Shown: positions 16,940-27,907 of the stretch, piece by piece
How positions within the stretch are numbered: position 1 is the stretch's first letter
Layout of the letters: the number at the start of each line of letters is the position of its first letter
Assembly (NCBI RefSeq): GCF_025972045.1
Contig: NZ_JAPDHX010000004.1
Coordinates: 1-64,000 of the forward strand
Direction: 5' to 3'
Length of the DNA stretch: 64,000 nucleotides
From: Micropruina sonneratiae
Lineage (GTDB): Bacteria > Actinomycetota > Actinomycetes > Propionibacteriales > Propionibacteriaceae
Notes under the pieces: model-generated
Databases searched by the model: none
Told to the model about the DNA's origin: nothing
The model's input: only the letters and a program-made list of their open reading frames with translations
Program-made: the position numbers and the translations under genes

Positions 16940-17807
16940 GTGGCCGGCGCTAGCGATTCCGCAGACGTCCGCCGAACCGACGCCGCCGGCATCGATCGGT
17001 GCACAGCCGTTCGGCGGTCGAGCGAGCAGGTTTTCAACGAGTTGCAGCGCCTCGCCCGCGCCGACGGCAGAACCACTGGTAGGCCTGTCGCCACCCAGGC
17101 CTATCTCACCCGTCACATTCTCGAATCGTTCCTGGCGCGCCTGGCGATCACCGGGCATGCCAGGCAGTTCGTCCTCAAGGGCGGCCTTCTGATGGGCGCC
17201 TACGCAGTTCGAAGGCCCACCAAGGATGTGGACAGCAATGCGATTGGTGTTCGCGTCAGTGAGGAATCGCTCACCCGGATCGCACGAGAGGTGGCCGCGC
17301 TCGACGTAGCCGATGGCGTTGTGTTCGATGCCGGCCGGCTCACGCTGGGGACCATCCGTGAGCAGGTGGGCTATCGCGGTATCAGACTGCGGATGCCGGC
17401 CACGATCAGTAGCGCCCGGGGCGAGCTCGCCTGGGACGTATCCAGTGGCGACCCGATCGTGCCGCCTCCCAGGTTGATCGAGCTTCAACGGGTTCTCGGC
17501 GACCCATCCCGATCTGGTCCTATGCCCCAGAAACAGCCATCGCGGAGAAGGTCGTCACACTGCTCGAGCGTGGCATCACCTCCACCCGCTGGCGCGACTA
17601 CGTCGACATCGTCCAACTCCATCGAGGGCAGCGAACCGATCCCGCGGCTCTCCGTGAGGCCCTGGAGGCGGTGGCTCACTATCGGAATGTGGAGCTGCGC
17701 GCGGTCGAGACCGTGGTCGACGGCTATGGCGCGGCGTCCCAGGCGAAGTGGGCAACCTGGCGCCGAAAGAACGGTGCGCAGGATCTGTGCGAAGGAGCTT
17801 CTGGATG
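16940..17807 (+). pseudogene. Frameshifted AbiEii-type nucleotidyltransferase toxin
   Basis: The first 185 or so residues are a good AbiEii/AbiGii-type nucleotidyltransferase: FVLKGGLLMGAY, then RPTKDVDSNA with the metal-binding aspartates. At about 17497-17510 the frame is lost. In the other frame the missing C-terminal half continues as IWSYAPETAIAEKVVTLLER and TSTRWRDYVDIVQLHRG and ends at a TGA at 17805-17807. The original frame runs on to 17881 as nonsense. The toxin is therefore probably inactive while the antitoxin remains intact. It starts with GTG at 16940. Confidence 0.8.
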
Positions 17808-17846
17808 ACCAGATGAGGCTCATCGCGCACGCGTTGAACCCAATGC

Positions 17847-19280
17847 GGCTCATCACAAACGAGGGTGTGGCGGGGGTGTGATCGACAGCGGCGCGTCGGT
17901 GTGCGGGTAGGGGTCGAGGTCTCCCGATGATGGGAGTTCTCACACAACCCGTCTGGAAGACCTCGACGTGCCTCACGCTACCTTCGCTTGCCCTGACCTG
18001 ACCACGTTCTGCCGCGTCGACGAACTCGGTTTGGTGGTGGTCGGGCAATGGCTCGAACCTGGCCGGGCGGTGCTGGCTTGCCGGGTCGTCGAGCCCGACC
18101 AGTGGTGCCACCGTTGCGGTTGCCAGGGCACGGCGTGCGGCACGGTGGTCCGCCGGCTCGCCCACGAACCGCTCGGGTGGCGACCCACGATCCTTCAGGT
18201 CACTATCCGCCGGTACCGATGCACTGGGTGCGGACACGTATGGCGGCAGGACACCACGAAGGCCGCCGAGCCGCGGGCGAAGCTGTCCCGGCGCGGGCTG
18301 CGGTGGGCGCTGGAGGGCATCGTGGTGCAGCACCTCACCGTGGCCCGGATCGCCGAAGGGCTGGACGTCAGTTGGAACACCGCCAACGACGCGGTGCTGG
18401 CCGAAGGGAAGCGGGTGCTGATCAACGATCTAGGCCGGTTCGAGGGTGTCACCACGATCGGGGTCGACGAGCACGTGTGGAGGCACACGCGTAAGGGCGA
18501 CAAGTACGTCACCGTGATCATCGACCTGACCGGGCCACGCACCGGCAACGGTCCAGCCAGGCTGCTCGACATGGTCGAGGGCCGCTCCAAGAGCGTGTTC
18601 GCCACCTGGCTCGCTGAACGCGACCAAGCCTGGCGAGACGCCGTCGAGGTGGTCGCGATGGACGGCTTCACCGGCTTCAAGACCGCCACCAGCGAGGAGT
18701 TGCTGACGCGGTCGCGGTGATGGACCCCTTCCACGTCGTCCGCCTCGCCGGCGACGCACTCGACAAGTGCCGCCGCCGAATCCAGCAAGACCTCCACAGC
18801 CACCGCGGCCGGGCCGGCGACCCGCTCTACTCCGCCCGCCGCACCCTGCACACCGGGACCAGCCTGCTCACCGACAAACAGAAGACCCGGCTCGATGCCC
18901 TGTTCGCCAACGATGACCACGTCGCCGTCGAGGTCACCTGGGCCGCCTACCAGCGAATGATCACCGCCTACCGCAAACCCGACCCGACCCGCGGCCATGA
19001 TCTGATGAAGCAACTCATCGGCAGCCTCAGCAGCGGCGTCCCGACCGCGCTCGTCGAACTCCGATCGCTTGGCCGGACCCTGAAACAGCGGGCTGCTGAC
19101 GTGCTTGCCTACTTCGACCGGCCCGGCACCAGCAACGGCCCCACCGAAGCGATCAACGGCCGCCTCGAACACCTCCGCGGTTCCGCTCTCGGTTTCCGGA
19201 ACCTCACCAACTACATCGCCAGATCGCTGCTCGAAACCGGAGGTTTCAGACCCCAACTACACCCTCGATTGTGAAGAGCC
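17847..19280 (+). mobile_element. ISL3-family insertion sequence
   Basis: Terminal inverted repeats are visible: GGCTCATCACAAACGAGGGT at the left end (from 17847) and, read from the right end at 19280 inwards, GGCTCTTCACAATCGAGGGT. They match at most of the first 30 positions. The single transposase gene fills the interior and ends 6 nt inside the right repeat. No matching 8-bp target duplication was seen (CCCAATGC before, AGCAAACC after), which fits rearrangement or deletion at one end. The right end lies inside a helicase gene. Confidence 0.8.
17968..19274 (+). pseudogene. ISL3-family transposase, one frameshift
   Basis: The protein has the ISL3 layout: an N-terminal zinc finger (CHRCGCQG and CTGCGHVWR pairs), a helix-turn-helix, then the DDE nuclease (VTTIGVDEHVW, EVVAMDGFTGFK, and GPTEAINGRLEHLRG near the end). 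Frame 1 (17968-18720) and frame 2 (18717-19274) each carry half of the catalytic domain. They join if one base is restored near 18702, where TTGCTGACGCGGTC would become TTGCCTGACGCGGTC and give PDAVAVMDPFHVV as in intact relatives. The start is the GTG at 17968. Confidence 0.85.
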
Positions 19281-20004
19281 AGCAAACCCCGCCGAAGTAG
19301 TCGGTGAGGATCGCGTCTCCTCCGTCACCGCGTTCTAGCGTCGCTGTCAGACCCAACCGCCACGCATATTCCGGACCAAGAGCCCGTGCGAAAGACTCCG
19401 CTCCGTACCGGTGGCACTCGTCGGCCACCAGCAGCCCGGGCTGCGAGCGTGACAGCACTGCTCGGTGGATGGCTGACTGCACCGTGGTCACCATCACCTG
19501 CCACGAGCTCTCGTCACCGATCCGGGTCGACACATGGGCAACCGGCAAGAGCTCACGAAGGCTGTTCACCCACTGCTGCTGCAGCACGAGAGTTGGCACC
19601 ATCACAACCGCGCGGACGCCCGACTCCAGTGCCTCGGCAATCGCCGCAATGCCAACCCGCGTCTTGCCGGCTCCGGTCACCGCCTGTACCACGCCGCACT
19701 GCCGCAGATCGGACCAGGCATCCAAGGCGTCACGCTGCCACGGAAACAAGCTCAGGCCGGGATCAGAGGTTGCAGCGGGCGGCGCTGCCATTGACTGCTT
19801 CAGCCGTTCCAACTCATTGAGACGTTCCTGGAGACGAACTATCTCGTCGTCGATGCTGAGGTCATCCAGCACGGCAGTGGGCTCGGTTGGGAATTGGTGT
19901 CTACGGCGACGCGGGGCCATGGAATGGTCTTTGACTTTCTCAAGATCGAACGGCTCATTCATGGTGCCATGTGCTTCCGACAGTCTCCGCCTGAACCGAT
20001 GCAT
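19246..20004 (-). pseudogene. N-terminal half of a superfamily 2 DEAD/DEAH-type helicase, truncated by ISL3
   Basis: Residues 84-240 form a clear SF2 domain 1: FPWQRDALDAW, Walker A AVTGAGKT at 108-115, VMVPTLVLQQQW (Ia), VADECHRYG (II) at 193-201 and LGLTATLERGDGG (III). The reading frame meets the ISL3 end at 19280 and stops 35 nt inside it, so the second helicase domain is missing. It is divergent from pglW, with about 70 nt between the starts, and so may once have belonged to the defence locus. The ATG at 20004 gives a normal N-terminus. It is probably non-functional now. Confidence 0.75.
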
Positions 20005-20072
20005 CAGTCGTTCAGCGACGCCGCGTTGCCGGTAAGTTGAGCAGAGCGTCCGAGGAAGGGAGTGAGCAGACT

Positions 20073-23000
20073 GTGGTCAACGACCGCTGGGTCGAAGTCA
20101 CCCCCTCCCAGTTCGCACACGAAGCCGAAGGCCTCCGCATCGCCAAGAGGCTGATGCCAGACCGTGCCCCTTACCGTGCCTGGACCAACTTCGAGTTCCG
20201 TGACGACCGCGGCAACTGGGCCGAGGTCGACCTGCTCGTGCTTGCCCCGGACGGGCTGCACTTGATCGAGTTGAAGTACTACTCGGGGCGACTCCAGGGC
20301 ACCGACCAGACCTGGCGGCGTGACGGCCGTGCCCCCGAGGACTCTCCCCTGCTCCTGGCCAATCGCAAGGCCAAGCGGCTGCGCTCCAAGCTAATGACGG
20401 CTTACGGCGAGTGGTTGCGCAACCACTCCTTCCGTGACGCCCCCAACCCGCGCGACGGCATCCCATTCATTCAGGAAGCGGTCTTTCTGCACCACCCCGA
20501 CCTGGTCTGTGCACTGCCAGATTCGGCACGCATCGGCCTCTACGGCCTTCCGGATGACGACCGTCCGGGCGCACTCGACCCGATCACCGACGTGTTCGAC
20601 GGCGATCCCCGGCCCAACACTCGCATTTATGAGAACGCCGTGGTCGGCGCAATGCAGCTCATCGGTGTGCGTGCCCACCCCCGCGAAGCGGGCTCCTTCG
20701 TCCTCGACCCGCAGCCCTTGGACGACGGTCCCGGTTGGCAGGACTGGCTCGCCACCCACAAGCACCTGCGCAACCAGCGCCGCCGGATCAGGTTCCGCAC
20801 CGTCCCCGAAGGATCGTCCGAGCAGGCCCGCAGCCAGGCCCGGTTGCTCGCCGCCCACGAGCTGCAGGTCATGCAGCGGCTCAGCCACGACGCGATCCTG
20901 CGGCCCGAGGACTATGTCGATTCCGAACTCGGCCCCGGGCTGGTCTACCCCTATGACTCGTCGTGGCAGCGGCTCGACCTGTGGCTGGCCGGCCGGCCCG
21001 ACGGGCTCGACTTCGACACCCAGCTCGACCTGGTCCGGCAGATCGCCGAGGCTCTTCAGTACGCACACGGCAAGAACGTGGTCCACCGCCGGCTGAGCCC
21101 GCACGCCGTGCTGATCAGCACCACGCACGACGGACGCCCGCTGGTCCGGCTCACCGACTGGCAGGGCGTCGGACGCACCGACGCGGCCACCTCCACCCAG
21201 GCCACCCGCGGAGTCACCGCACTGGCCAGCCTGGACGCCGACCAGCTACCGGTCGCCGAGCGATGGATTCACGACGGCTTCACCGCCCCCGAAGGTGTCC
21301 TGGCCGCCACCCGCAACCGGCTGCGGCTGGACGTGTTCGGACTGGGCGCGCTTGCGTTCTACCTGTTCACCGGCGGCCAGCCGCCGGCCCGCACGGCGGC
21401 CGACCTGAAGTCCCGCCTTCATGACCAGGACGGCCTGGACCTGTCGGTCGAGTTGCCCGCCGCGCACAGTGAACTGCGCCGGGCCGTGCTGGCGGCAACC
21501 GCGCCGTCGGTCTCGGAGCGGCTGCCGGACGTCGCCGCCTTCCTGTCCATCCTCGACGCGGCCGTCCAACCGGCGGTCGCCGAAGTCACCGACCCGCTCG
21601 ACGCGGGACCGGGTGCGATCCTCGGTGACCGCTTCGAACTCACCCACCGTCTCGGTGCCGGCTCCACCGCCGTTGGCCTGCTGGTCCGCGACCACCAGCA
21701 TCCGGACGAGGCCGAGCGGGTGCTGAAAGTGGCCGTCGACGACGCCGCCGTCCGCCGCCTGGAGGAGGAGGCGGACACTCTCGGCCGGCTGAACAGTCCA
21801 CGCATCGCCAAGCTGATCGAGGGTCCGCTCGACGTCGGGGGCCGCTGGGCGCTGCTGCTGGCCAGCGCCGGGCAGGAAACGCTGGCCACCCACCTGGGCA
21901 ACCGCGACCGGCTCTCGCTCGACCTCCTGGAGCGCTGGGGCACCGATCTGCTCGAGACGGTGATCGCCCTGGATTCGGCCGGCGTCATGCACCGCGACAT
22001 CAAGCCCGCCAACCTAGGCGTGCGGGAGGCCCGAGCGGGCAACAGCAACCGGGCCAAGCACCTGATGTTGTTCGACTTCTCACTGTCGAAGGCGCCGGCG
22101 TCCGACACCCAGGCCGGCACCCGGCCTTACCTGGACCCGTTCCTCGGCGGACGACGCCTGTACGACTCAGCGGCGGAACGGTACGCCGCCGCTGTCGTGC
22201 TGTTCGAAATGGCCACCGGCCACACCCCGGTCTATGGCGACGGGCTCAGCGAACCGGCCGCCATCCGTGACGAGGCGACCATCGATCCCGACGACTTCGA
22301 CGCCTCCGCCCGGGCGCGCCTGGCCGCCTTCTTCACCCGGGCCTTGGCCCGGGACGCAACCGCCCGGCACCACACCGCCGACGAGATGCTGCTGGAATGG
22401 CGGGCCTGCTTCCCGGAAAGCTCCGTGGTGCCCGCCAACGCCGACGAACTGGCCGCGAACGCCACCGCGGACACTCCCCTGGCCCAGTCCGGGCTCACCC
22501 CCCGGGCCATCTCCGCGTTGGAGCCGCTCGCGGTCAGCACGGTCGGCGAACTGGCCGCCGTGGACGCCGTCCGGCTCAACCGGCTGCCCGGCTCGGCAGT
22601 CGCCACCCGCGACGAGATCAAGCGTTTCGCCAAGCTGTGGCGGTCGAAGTTCGCCCGGTCGGCCCGCGGCTGGCGTCCGGTCGAGCAGCAGGCCACACTG
22701 CCCGGACCGCACGAGTGCGCCGACCTGCTGCTGGACGCCGCCCGCACCGGCCGCAACGACAAGGCGGTGGTGCTCGCCTCGCATCTGCTCGGGGTCACCG
22801 GCAGCCTGGACGCCAACGCCACCCAGGCCGAACTGGCCGCCTCGTTCGCCCCGCCGGTCACCCGGGGCCGGGTCAGTCAACTGTTCGGCGTGCTGCAGGA
22901 CCGGTGGGCCACCGTCGAGTCGGCCCGGGAGTTGCTGGACGGCCTGGCCGACGCCGTCGACGTCCGTCTGGGTGAGTTGGGCGGCGTCGCCACCTTCGAC

Positions 23001-24308
23001 GAACTGGCGAAGCACCTGCTGGGGCTGATGGTGCCCGCCGCCGACAACGCTGACGCCCAACAGGTCCGGCTGGCCGAGGGCATGCTGCGCTGCACGATCG
23101 AGCGGCGCGCCGCGCTGGACCGCGCCGAGGCACCGGACGAGCAGGACGACGGCGGCTGGTTCCAGCGTCGCCGCGAGCATCAGCCGGTGCTGGTCGCCAC
23201 CCGCCACGACCTGCTCGACGTGGCCGAGGCACTCGGCCGGCGCGCCGATCAACTGGTCGCCGAGGTGAACCTCACCGGCACCGACGCGCTGGTGCCGGCG
23301 GCCCGGGTAACCGCCGCTCTCGCCGCCGTCATGGACGACGCGACCACTGCCCGGACCGCCTCGCCCTTCGACGGCGCTCCCGACGGCCCCCGGTTGGCCC
23401 GGCTGGCTGCCCGGCTGTCGACCTGCGCCGGGGCATCCGCCACCGGTGAACTGCACCACCGCGACCTCGGCGCCGCCGAGGCGCTGCGGCAGGTGCTGCC
23501 GGCGGTGGTTCCCGGCCAACCGCACACCGCACGAAACCTGCAGCAGCGGGTCCGCTCCCGGTTCCCCGACCTGCCGCCACTGCCGCGCCGCACCGACCTC
23601 GACCGCATCGTCATTGAGGCGGGTCTCGGCCTGCAGTGGGATCCGGCCCGCGACGCCTACCTGGTGCCGGACGCCACCATTCGCGACACCACCGGCCTCG
23701 ATTCGCGCCCGGCCACGATGGTGACCGGGCCGGTCTCGACGGTCGGCCCGGGAGCGGTCGGCCAGCGCCTGCGGGACAGCCGGGAGCGCCGTTCGTTCCT
23801 CGCCCTCGGCGTGGGCGCGCTGCGGCTGGAGAAGTTCCTGAATGTGCTGCGCGACCGCTTCGACGCCGTGGAACTCGACCTGTCCGGCGCCCTGATGGAC
23901 GCCCTGGCCGACACCGCCGCCGCGGCCGGCATCAGCTGGGCCGACGTGCTCAGCGCCGACACGCAAGCGGAATCCTCGAGACCCGGCCAGGGCCTGCGGG
24001 CGCTTGTCAAGCGGTCGCTGCCCGCGGTCGGTGCCGCCGTACGGCAGGCCCTCGACGACGCCGCCGGACGTCCGGTGGCGCTGGTGGACGGCTCGCTGCT
24101 GGCCCGCTACGACGCGCTCGACCTGCTCGCCGGCTGGATGGATCTGGCCACCGCACGTCCCGCCGCGGTCTGGCTGGTGGTGCCCCAACTGCCCGGCAAC
24201 ACCGGCGCGATGGTGGACGGCCGTTCGCTACCGCTCACCGCCCCCAGCCAGTACGTGCCGGTGCCGCCGGACTGGATCGATGCGCAACAGCAGGAAGGAC
24301 GCGTGTGA
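20073..24308 (+). CDS. pglW: BREX-2 serine/threonine kinase PglW
   Basis: About 1411 residues. An N-terminal NERD nuclease-like domain shows E51-V-D53 and E66-L-K68. Two kinase-like domains follow. The first (about 270-510) is degenerate: HRRLSPHA near 336-343 lacks the catalytic Asp, and DWQ replaces DFG. The second (about 520-780) has a glycine loop near 527, HRDIKPAN near 640 and FDFSLSK near 667, so it looks catalytic. The long helical C-terminus is characteristic of PglW. In Pgl systems PglW autophosphorylates and is required for phage restriction. The GTG at 20073, preceded by AGGAAGGGAG, is preferred to a TTG at 20037. Its stop overlaps pglX. Confidence 0.93.
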   Translation: MVNDRWVEVTPSQFAHEAEGLRIAKRLMPDRAPYRAWTNFEFRDDRGNWAEVDLLVLAPDGLHLIELKYYSGRLQGTDQTWRRDGRAPEDSPLLLANRKAKRLRSKLMTAYGEWLRNHSFRDAPNPRDGIPFIQEAVFLHHPDLVCALPDSARIGLYGLPDDDRPGALDPITDVFDGDPRPNTRIYENAVVGAMQLIGVRAHPREAGSFVLDPQPLDDGPGWQDWLATHKHLRNQRRRIRFRTVPEGSSEQARSQARLLAAHELQVMQRLSHDAILRPEDYVDSELGPGLVYPYDSSWQRLDLWLAGRPDGLDFDTQLDLVRQIAEALQYAHGKNVVHRRLSPHAVLISTTHDGRPLVRLTDWQGVGRTDAATSTQATRGVTALASLDADQLPVAERWIHDGFTAPEGVLAATRNRLRLDVFGLGALAFYLFTGGQPPARTAADLKSRLHDQDGLDLSVELPAAHSELRRAVLAATAPSVSERLPDVAAFLSILDAAVQPAVAEVTDPLDAGPGAILGDRFELTHRLGAGSTAVGLLVRDHQHPDEAERVLKVAVDDAAVRRLEEEADTLGRLNSPRIAKLIEGPLDVGGRWALLLASAGQETLATHLGNRDRLSLDLLERWGTDLLETVIALDSAGVMHRDIKPANLGVREARAGNSNRAKHLMLFDFSLSKAPASDTQAGTRPYLDPFLGGRRLYDSAAERYAAAVVLFEMATGHTPVYGDGLSEPAAIRDEATIDPDDFDASARARLAAFFTRALARDATARHHTADEMLLEWRACFPESSVVPANADELAANATADTPLAQSGLTPRAISALEPLAVSTVGELAAVDAVRLNRLPGSAVATRDEIKRFAKLWRSKFARSARGWRPVEQQATLPGPHECADLLLDAARTGRNDKAVVLASHLLGVTGSLDANATQAELAASFAPPVTRGRVSQLFGVLQDRWATVESARELLDGLADAVDVRLGELGGVATFDELAKHLLGLMVPAADNADAQQVRLAEGMLRCTIERRAALDRAEAPDEQDDGGWFQRRREHQPVLVATRHDLLDVAEALGRRADQLVAEVNLTGTDALVPAARVTAALAAVMDDATTARTASPFDGAPDGPRLARLAARLSTCAGASATGELHHRDLGAAEALRQVLPAVVPGQPHTARNLQQRVRSRFPDLPPLPRRTDLDRIVIEAGLGLQWDPARDAYLVPDATIRDTTGLDSRPATMVTGPVSTVGPGAVGQRLRDSRERRSFLALGVGALRLEKFLNVLRDRFDAVELDLSGALMDALADTAAAAGISWADVLSADTQAESSRPGQGLRALVKRSLPAVGAAVRQALDDAAGRPVALVDGSLLARYDALDLLAGWMDLATARPAAVWLVVPQLPGNTGAMVDGRSLPLTAPSQYVPVPPDWIDAQQQEGRV

Positions 24309-27300
24309 CCACCCACGACACCCTGGTCGCCGACCTGAAACGGCAGGTCCTGTCGCTGGAGAAGGACCTGCGGGAACGCATCACGCTGCCCGCCTTCGAC
24401 GGGGACTGGAAGCGCGAGCACGCCGCCGCCGTAACAGGTGACCGCACCGCCGCCGGGTACACCGCCTGGGCCGACGACCGTGTCACCCAGGCCGCCGTCT
24501 CGTGGGTGCTGACCACGGTGTTCATCCGGTTCTGCGAAGACAACCGGCTGCTCGGCCCGGTCTGGATCTCCGGCCCGCCGGAGCGTCGCCAGGAGGCCCT
24601 GGACGCCCAGCTCGCCTACTTCCGCAGCCATCCGGAAGACACCGACCGGGAGTGGCTGGAGCAGGCGATCAACTACCTGGCCGCCACGCCCGCCACCGCG
24701 GGCCTGGTGGACGACCAGGCGATGCTGCACACCGTGTCGCCGTCCGGCCAGGCGGTCACCGCCCTGCTGGAGTTCTGGCGCCGCCGCGACGCCGACGGGG
24801 CCTTGGTGCACGACTTCACCGACCCCGACCTGGACACCCGCTTTCTCGGCGACCTCTACCAGGACCTCTCCGACCACGCCAAGAAGACCTACGCGCTGCT
24901 GCAGACCCCGGAGTTCGTGGAGGAGTTCATCCTCGACCGCACCCTCGACCCGGCCCTGGCGGACCGGCCTCTCGACGGCTTCAAACTGATCGACCCCGCC
25001 TGCGGCTCCGGCCACTTTCTGCTCGGCGCGTTCCGCCGCGTGCTGGCCCGCTGGGACGCGGAAGCCCCGGGGCTCGGCACCCGCGAGCGGGTGCAAGAGG
25101 CCTTGGACGCGGTGTGGGGTGTGGACCTCAACCCGTTCGCCGTCGCCATCGCCACCTTCCGGCTCACCGTCGCCGCACTCAAGGCCGTGGGCGAGAACTC
25201 CCTGGAACGCGCCCCCGGCTTCCGCTACCACGTGCTCGCCGGCGACTCGCTGTGGTTCAGCCACGACCAGGACACCCTGTTCACCCACAGCGACGACTTC
25301 GCCTACTCCACCGAAGACAAGGACGCCCTGGTCGCCGCCCTCACCCGCGGCCAGTACGACGCGGTGGTCGCCAACCCGCCCTACATCACGGTCAAGGACA
25401 AGAAGCTCAACGCCGGCTATCGGGAGCGCTACAACTACTGTAAGGGCACCTACGCGCTGACCGTGCCGTTCATGGAACTGCTGTTCAAGCTCGCCAGGCG
25501 CGGGGACGGCAGCCAGCCCGCCGGCTGGGTGGGCCAGATCACCTCCAACTCGTTCATGAAGCGCGAGTTCGGCGCCCCGATCATTGAGGACTTCCTCGCG
25601 CACCTCGATCTGGTCGAGGTGATCGACACCTCCGGCGCGTACATCCCCGGACACGGCACGCCAACACTGATTCTGGTGGGTCGCAATCGCTCGCCGCGCA
25701 CTGTAACCGTTCGGGCGGTGCTTGGGATTCGGGGTGAGCCGGGACGTCCAGAGCAGGCGCGGAACGGAAGGGTCTGGGCTTCCATAGTCGCCCACGTGGA
25801 TCGCTTTGACTACGAGGATGACTGGGTCACGGTCAGCGAGGCGTCGCGCAAGAATTTTGTGAAACACCCGTGGGCACTCGGTGGCGGTAGCACCAGTACT
25901 GTCGTCCGGGCGCTAGGAGTATGGACGCATCGCTTGAAGGATCTCCTGCTGGACATCGGCTACTCTGGTCAGACCAATTCCGACGGCGCCTTTCTTGCAC
26001 CAGAGGAATCAATGAGGCGTCGGCACCTTGAACCCGAGCTCAATCGCCCCTTTGTGGTTGGCGAAGATATTCGTGACTACGGTCTTGCGGAGGGAGAATG
26101 GGCAGTCTTCCCGTACATTGCTGGAAAGCTAGCTAACCTCGCAGAGTGGCCTCAGACACTGCGCTGGATGTGGCCCCTCAGAACCCTGCTATGGAGCAGA
26201 GCCACCTTCTCGGGTGGCTCATACCTACAGGCTGGCCGCTCATGGTGGCAGTGGCACCAGATTGCGCTCGCAAGGGCTAACCGACCTCGCGCTCTGAGTT
26301 GGGCCTTTGTCTCGACTCACAACCATTTCGCGTTAGCCAGAGGAGAACTGGTATTCAACCGGTCAGCGCCGTTCTTCCAACTCCCTGACTCGGCGACCGA
26401 GGATGACCACCTGAAGCTGTTGGGGGTGTTGAACTCGTCCACGGCGTGCTTCTGGCTCAAGCAGAACAGCTACCCTAAGGGCGGTGATCCGGTCGGCCCC
26501 GACGGCGCGCGCGTGTCGCAGCAGCCGTGGTCTGACCGCTACGAGTTCACCGGCACCACCCTGCAGGACTTCCCGCTGCCAGAGTCCCTGCCCCTGGAGC
26601 GTGGCCGCACCCTCGACACGCTTGCCCAGGAACTCTCCGCCCAGCAGGTCTCCGCCCTGATCGCGTCCACGCCACCCACCGCCGACCTGCTGCGCGCCGC
26701 CGAAGCCGCCCAGCACTCGCTGCGCGGCCGGATGATCGCCGAACAGGAGGAACTGGACTGGGAGGTGTACCGGCCCTACGGCCTGCTCGACGACGACCTC
26801 AGCTACGACGGGGACCCGCCCGAAATCAAGCTGGGCGAGCGAGCCTTCGAGATCGTGCTGGCCCGCAGGATCGCCGCCGGCGAAGAGCAGACCACCTGGT
26901 TCGAACGGCACGGCTCCACCCCGATCATCGCTATCCCCTCACATTGGCCGGCCGACTACCGCGACCTGGTGCAGCGGCGGATCGACGCCATTGATTCCGT
27001 CGATGCGATCCGGTTGCTGGAGGCCCCGGAGTACAAGCGGCGCTGGTCGTCCGAGCCGTTCGCCAAGCAGGCCGACAAGGCGCTGCGCGGCTGGCTGCTC
27101 GACCGGCTGGAGAACCGGTCGCTGTGGCTCAACGCGCTCGGCCAGCCCACCCCGCACTCGGTCAGCCAACTGGCCGACCTGCTGGGCCGCGACGCCGATT
27201 TCCGCGGCGTGGTGGAACTGTGGAAGGGCGTCCGCGACGTCGACCTGGTCGCCGCACTCACCGAACTGCTGGAACCCGAAGCGGTGCCCCACCTGGCCGC

Positions 27301-27907
27301 GTACCGGTTGAAGGAGTCCGGGCTGCGCAAGTTCGGCCAATGGCAGCACACCTGGGCGCTGCAGCGCCAGGAGGACGCGCTGCGCCAGGTGCAGGTCGCC
27401 GGCGGTACCGAACCCACCGAGGCCGAGCAGAAGGCCGCCGACCAGCAGGCCGACGCGTTCGCCGCCACGATCCCGGTGCCGCCCAAGTACACAGGAGCCG
27501 ACTTCCGCAAGCAGTCCTACTGGAGCCACCGCGGCAAGCTCGACGTGCCCAAGGAACGCTTCATCGCCTACCCGGGCGCGGGTCGGGAGACCGACCCCAC
27601 TCCCCTGCTCGGCTGGGCCGGCTGGGACCACGCCCAGCAGTCCCTGGCACTGGCCACCATCATCCAGGCCCGGCAGGGCGAGGGCGCCGCCGACAGCGTG
27701 CTCGTGCCGCTGGTCGCCGGCATGGCCGAACTGCAGCCCTGGGTGGAGCAGTGGCACGCCGCGATCAGCCAGGACTACGGGGTCAGCCCGGCCGCGTTCT
27801 GCGCCGAACAACTGCGCGGCCACCTGCAGGACCTCGGCCTGACCGTGGACGACCTCGACGCCTGGCGGCCCGAACCCGCCACGCGCAGAAGGAGAGCACG
27901 CCGATGA
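24305..27907 (+). CDS. pglX: BREX-2 adenine-specific DNA methyltransferase PglX
   Basis: 1200 residues, the normal PglX length. Methyltransferase motif [12 protein letters not shown] is near residue 229 and the catalytic NPPYIT near 356, defining an N6-adenine enzyme of the gamma-like/Type IIG-related group. The central region (about 460-725) is the likely target-recognition part; its DNA is visibly lower in GC than the rest. The C-terminal 450 residues are helical and typical of PglX. It marks host DNA so that BREX spares it, and in the Pgl model may also mark phage DNA. The GTG start at 24305 overlaps the pglW stop by 4 nt. The long frame upstream of it lies inside pglW and is not coding. 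Confidence 0.95.
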   Translation: MTTHDTLVADLKRQVLSLEKDLRERITLPAFDGDWKREHAAAVTGDRTAAGYTAWADDRVTQAAVSWVLTTVFIRFCEDNRLLGPVWISGPPERRQEALDAQLAYFRSHPEDTDREWLEQAINYLAATPATAGLVDDQAMLHTVSPSGQAVTALLEFWRRRDADGALVHDFTDPDLDTRFLGDLYQDLSDHAKKTYALLQTPEFVEEFILDRTLDPALADRPLDGFKLIDPACGSGHFLLGAFRRVLARWDAEAPGLGTRERVQEALDAVWGVDLNPFAVAIATFRLTVAALKAVGENSLERAPGFRYHVLAGDSLWFSHDQDTLFTHSDDFAYSTEDKDALVAALTRGQYDAVVANPPYITVKDKKLNAGYRERYNYCKGTYALTVPFMELLFKLARRGDGSQPAGWVGQITSNSFMKREFGAPIIEDFLAHLDLVEVIDTSGAYIPGHGTPTLILVGRNRSPRTVTVRAVLGIRGEPGRPEQARNGRVWASIVAHVDRFDYEDDWVTVSEASRKNFVKHPWALGGGSTSTVVRALGVWTHRLKDLLLDIGYSGQTNSDGAFLAPEESMRRRHLEPELNRPFVVGEDIRDYGLAEGEWAVFPYIAGKLANLAEWPQTLRWMWPLRTLLWSRATFSGGSYLQAGRSWWQWHQIALARANRPRALSWAFVSTHNHFALARGELVFNRSAPFFQLPDSATEDDHLKLLGVLNSSTACFWLKQNSYPKGGDPVGPDGARVSQQPWSDRYEFTGTTLQDFPLPESLPLERGRTLDTLAQELSAQQVSALIASTPPTADLLRAAEAAQHSLRGRMIAEQEELDWEVYRPYGLLDDDLSYDGDPPEIKLGERAFEIVLARRIAAGEEQTTWFERHGSTPIIAIPSHWPADYRDLVQRRIDAIDSVDAIRLLEAPEYKRRWSSEPFAKQADKALRGWLLDRLENRSLWLNALGQPTPHSVSQLADLLGRDADFRGVVELWKGVRDVDLVAALTELLEPEAVPHLAAYRLKESGLRKFGQWQHTWALQRQEDALRQVQVAGGTEPTEAEQKAADQQADAFAATIPVPPKYTGADFRKQSYWSHRGKLDVPKERFIAYPGAGRETDPTPLLGWAGWDHAQQSLALATIIQARQGEGAADSVLVPLVAGMAELQPWVEQWHAAISQDYGVSPAAFCAEQLRGHLQDLGLTVDDLDAWRPEPATRRRRARR

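Noticed and set aside
18695-18725. Programmed frameshift in the ISL3 transposase
   Set aside because: ISL3 transposases are single-frame; no slippery sequence with supporting structure was recognised, so a deletion is simpler.
22167-24188. 673-codon open frame antisense to pglW
   Set aside because: High-GC codon bias keeps the opposite strand open; no motifs, and pglW is clearly coding on the plus strand.
23636-24304. Upstream extension of the pglX frame
   Set aside because: It lies inside pglW in another frame; the GTG at 24305 with a 4-nt overlap is the natural start.
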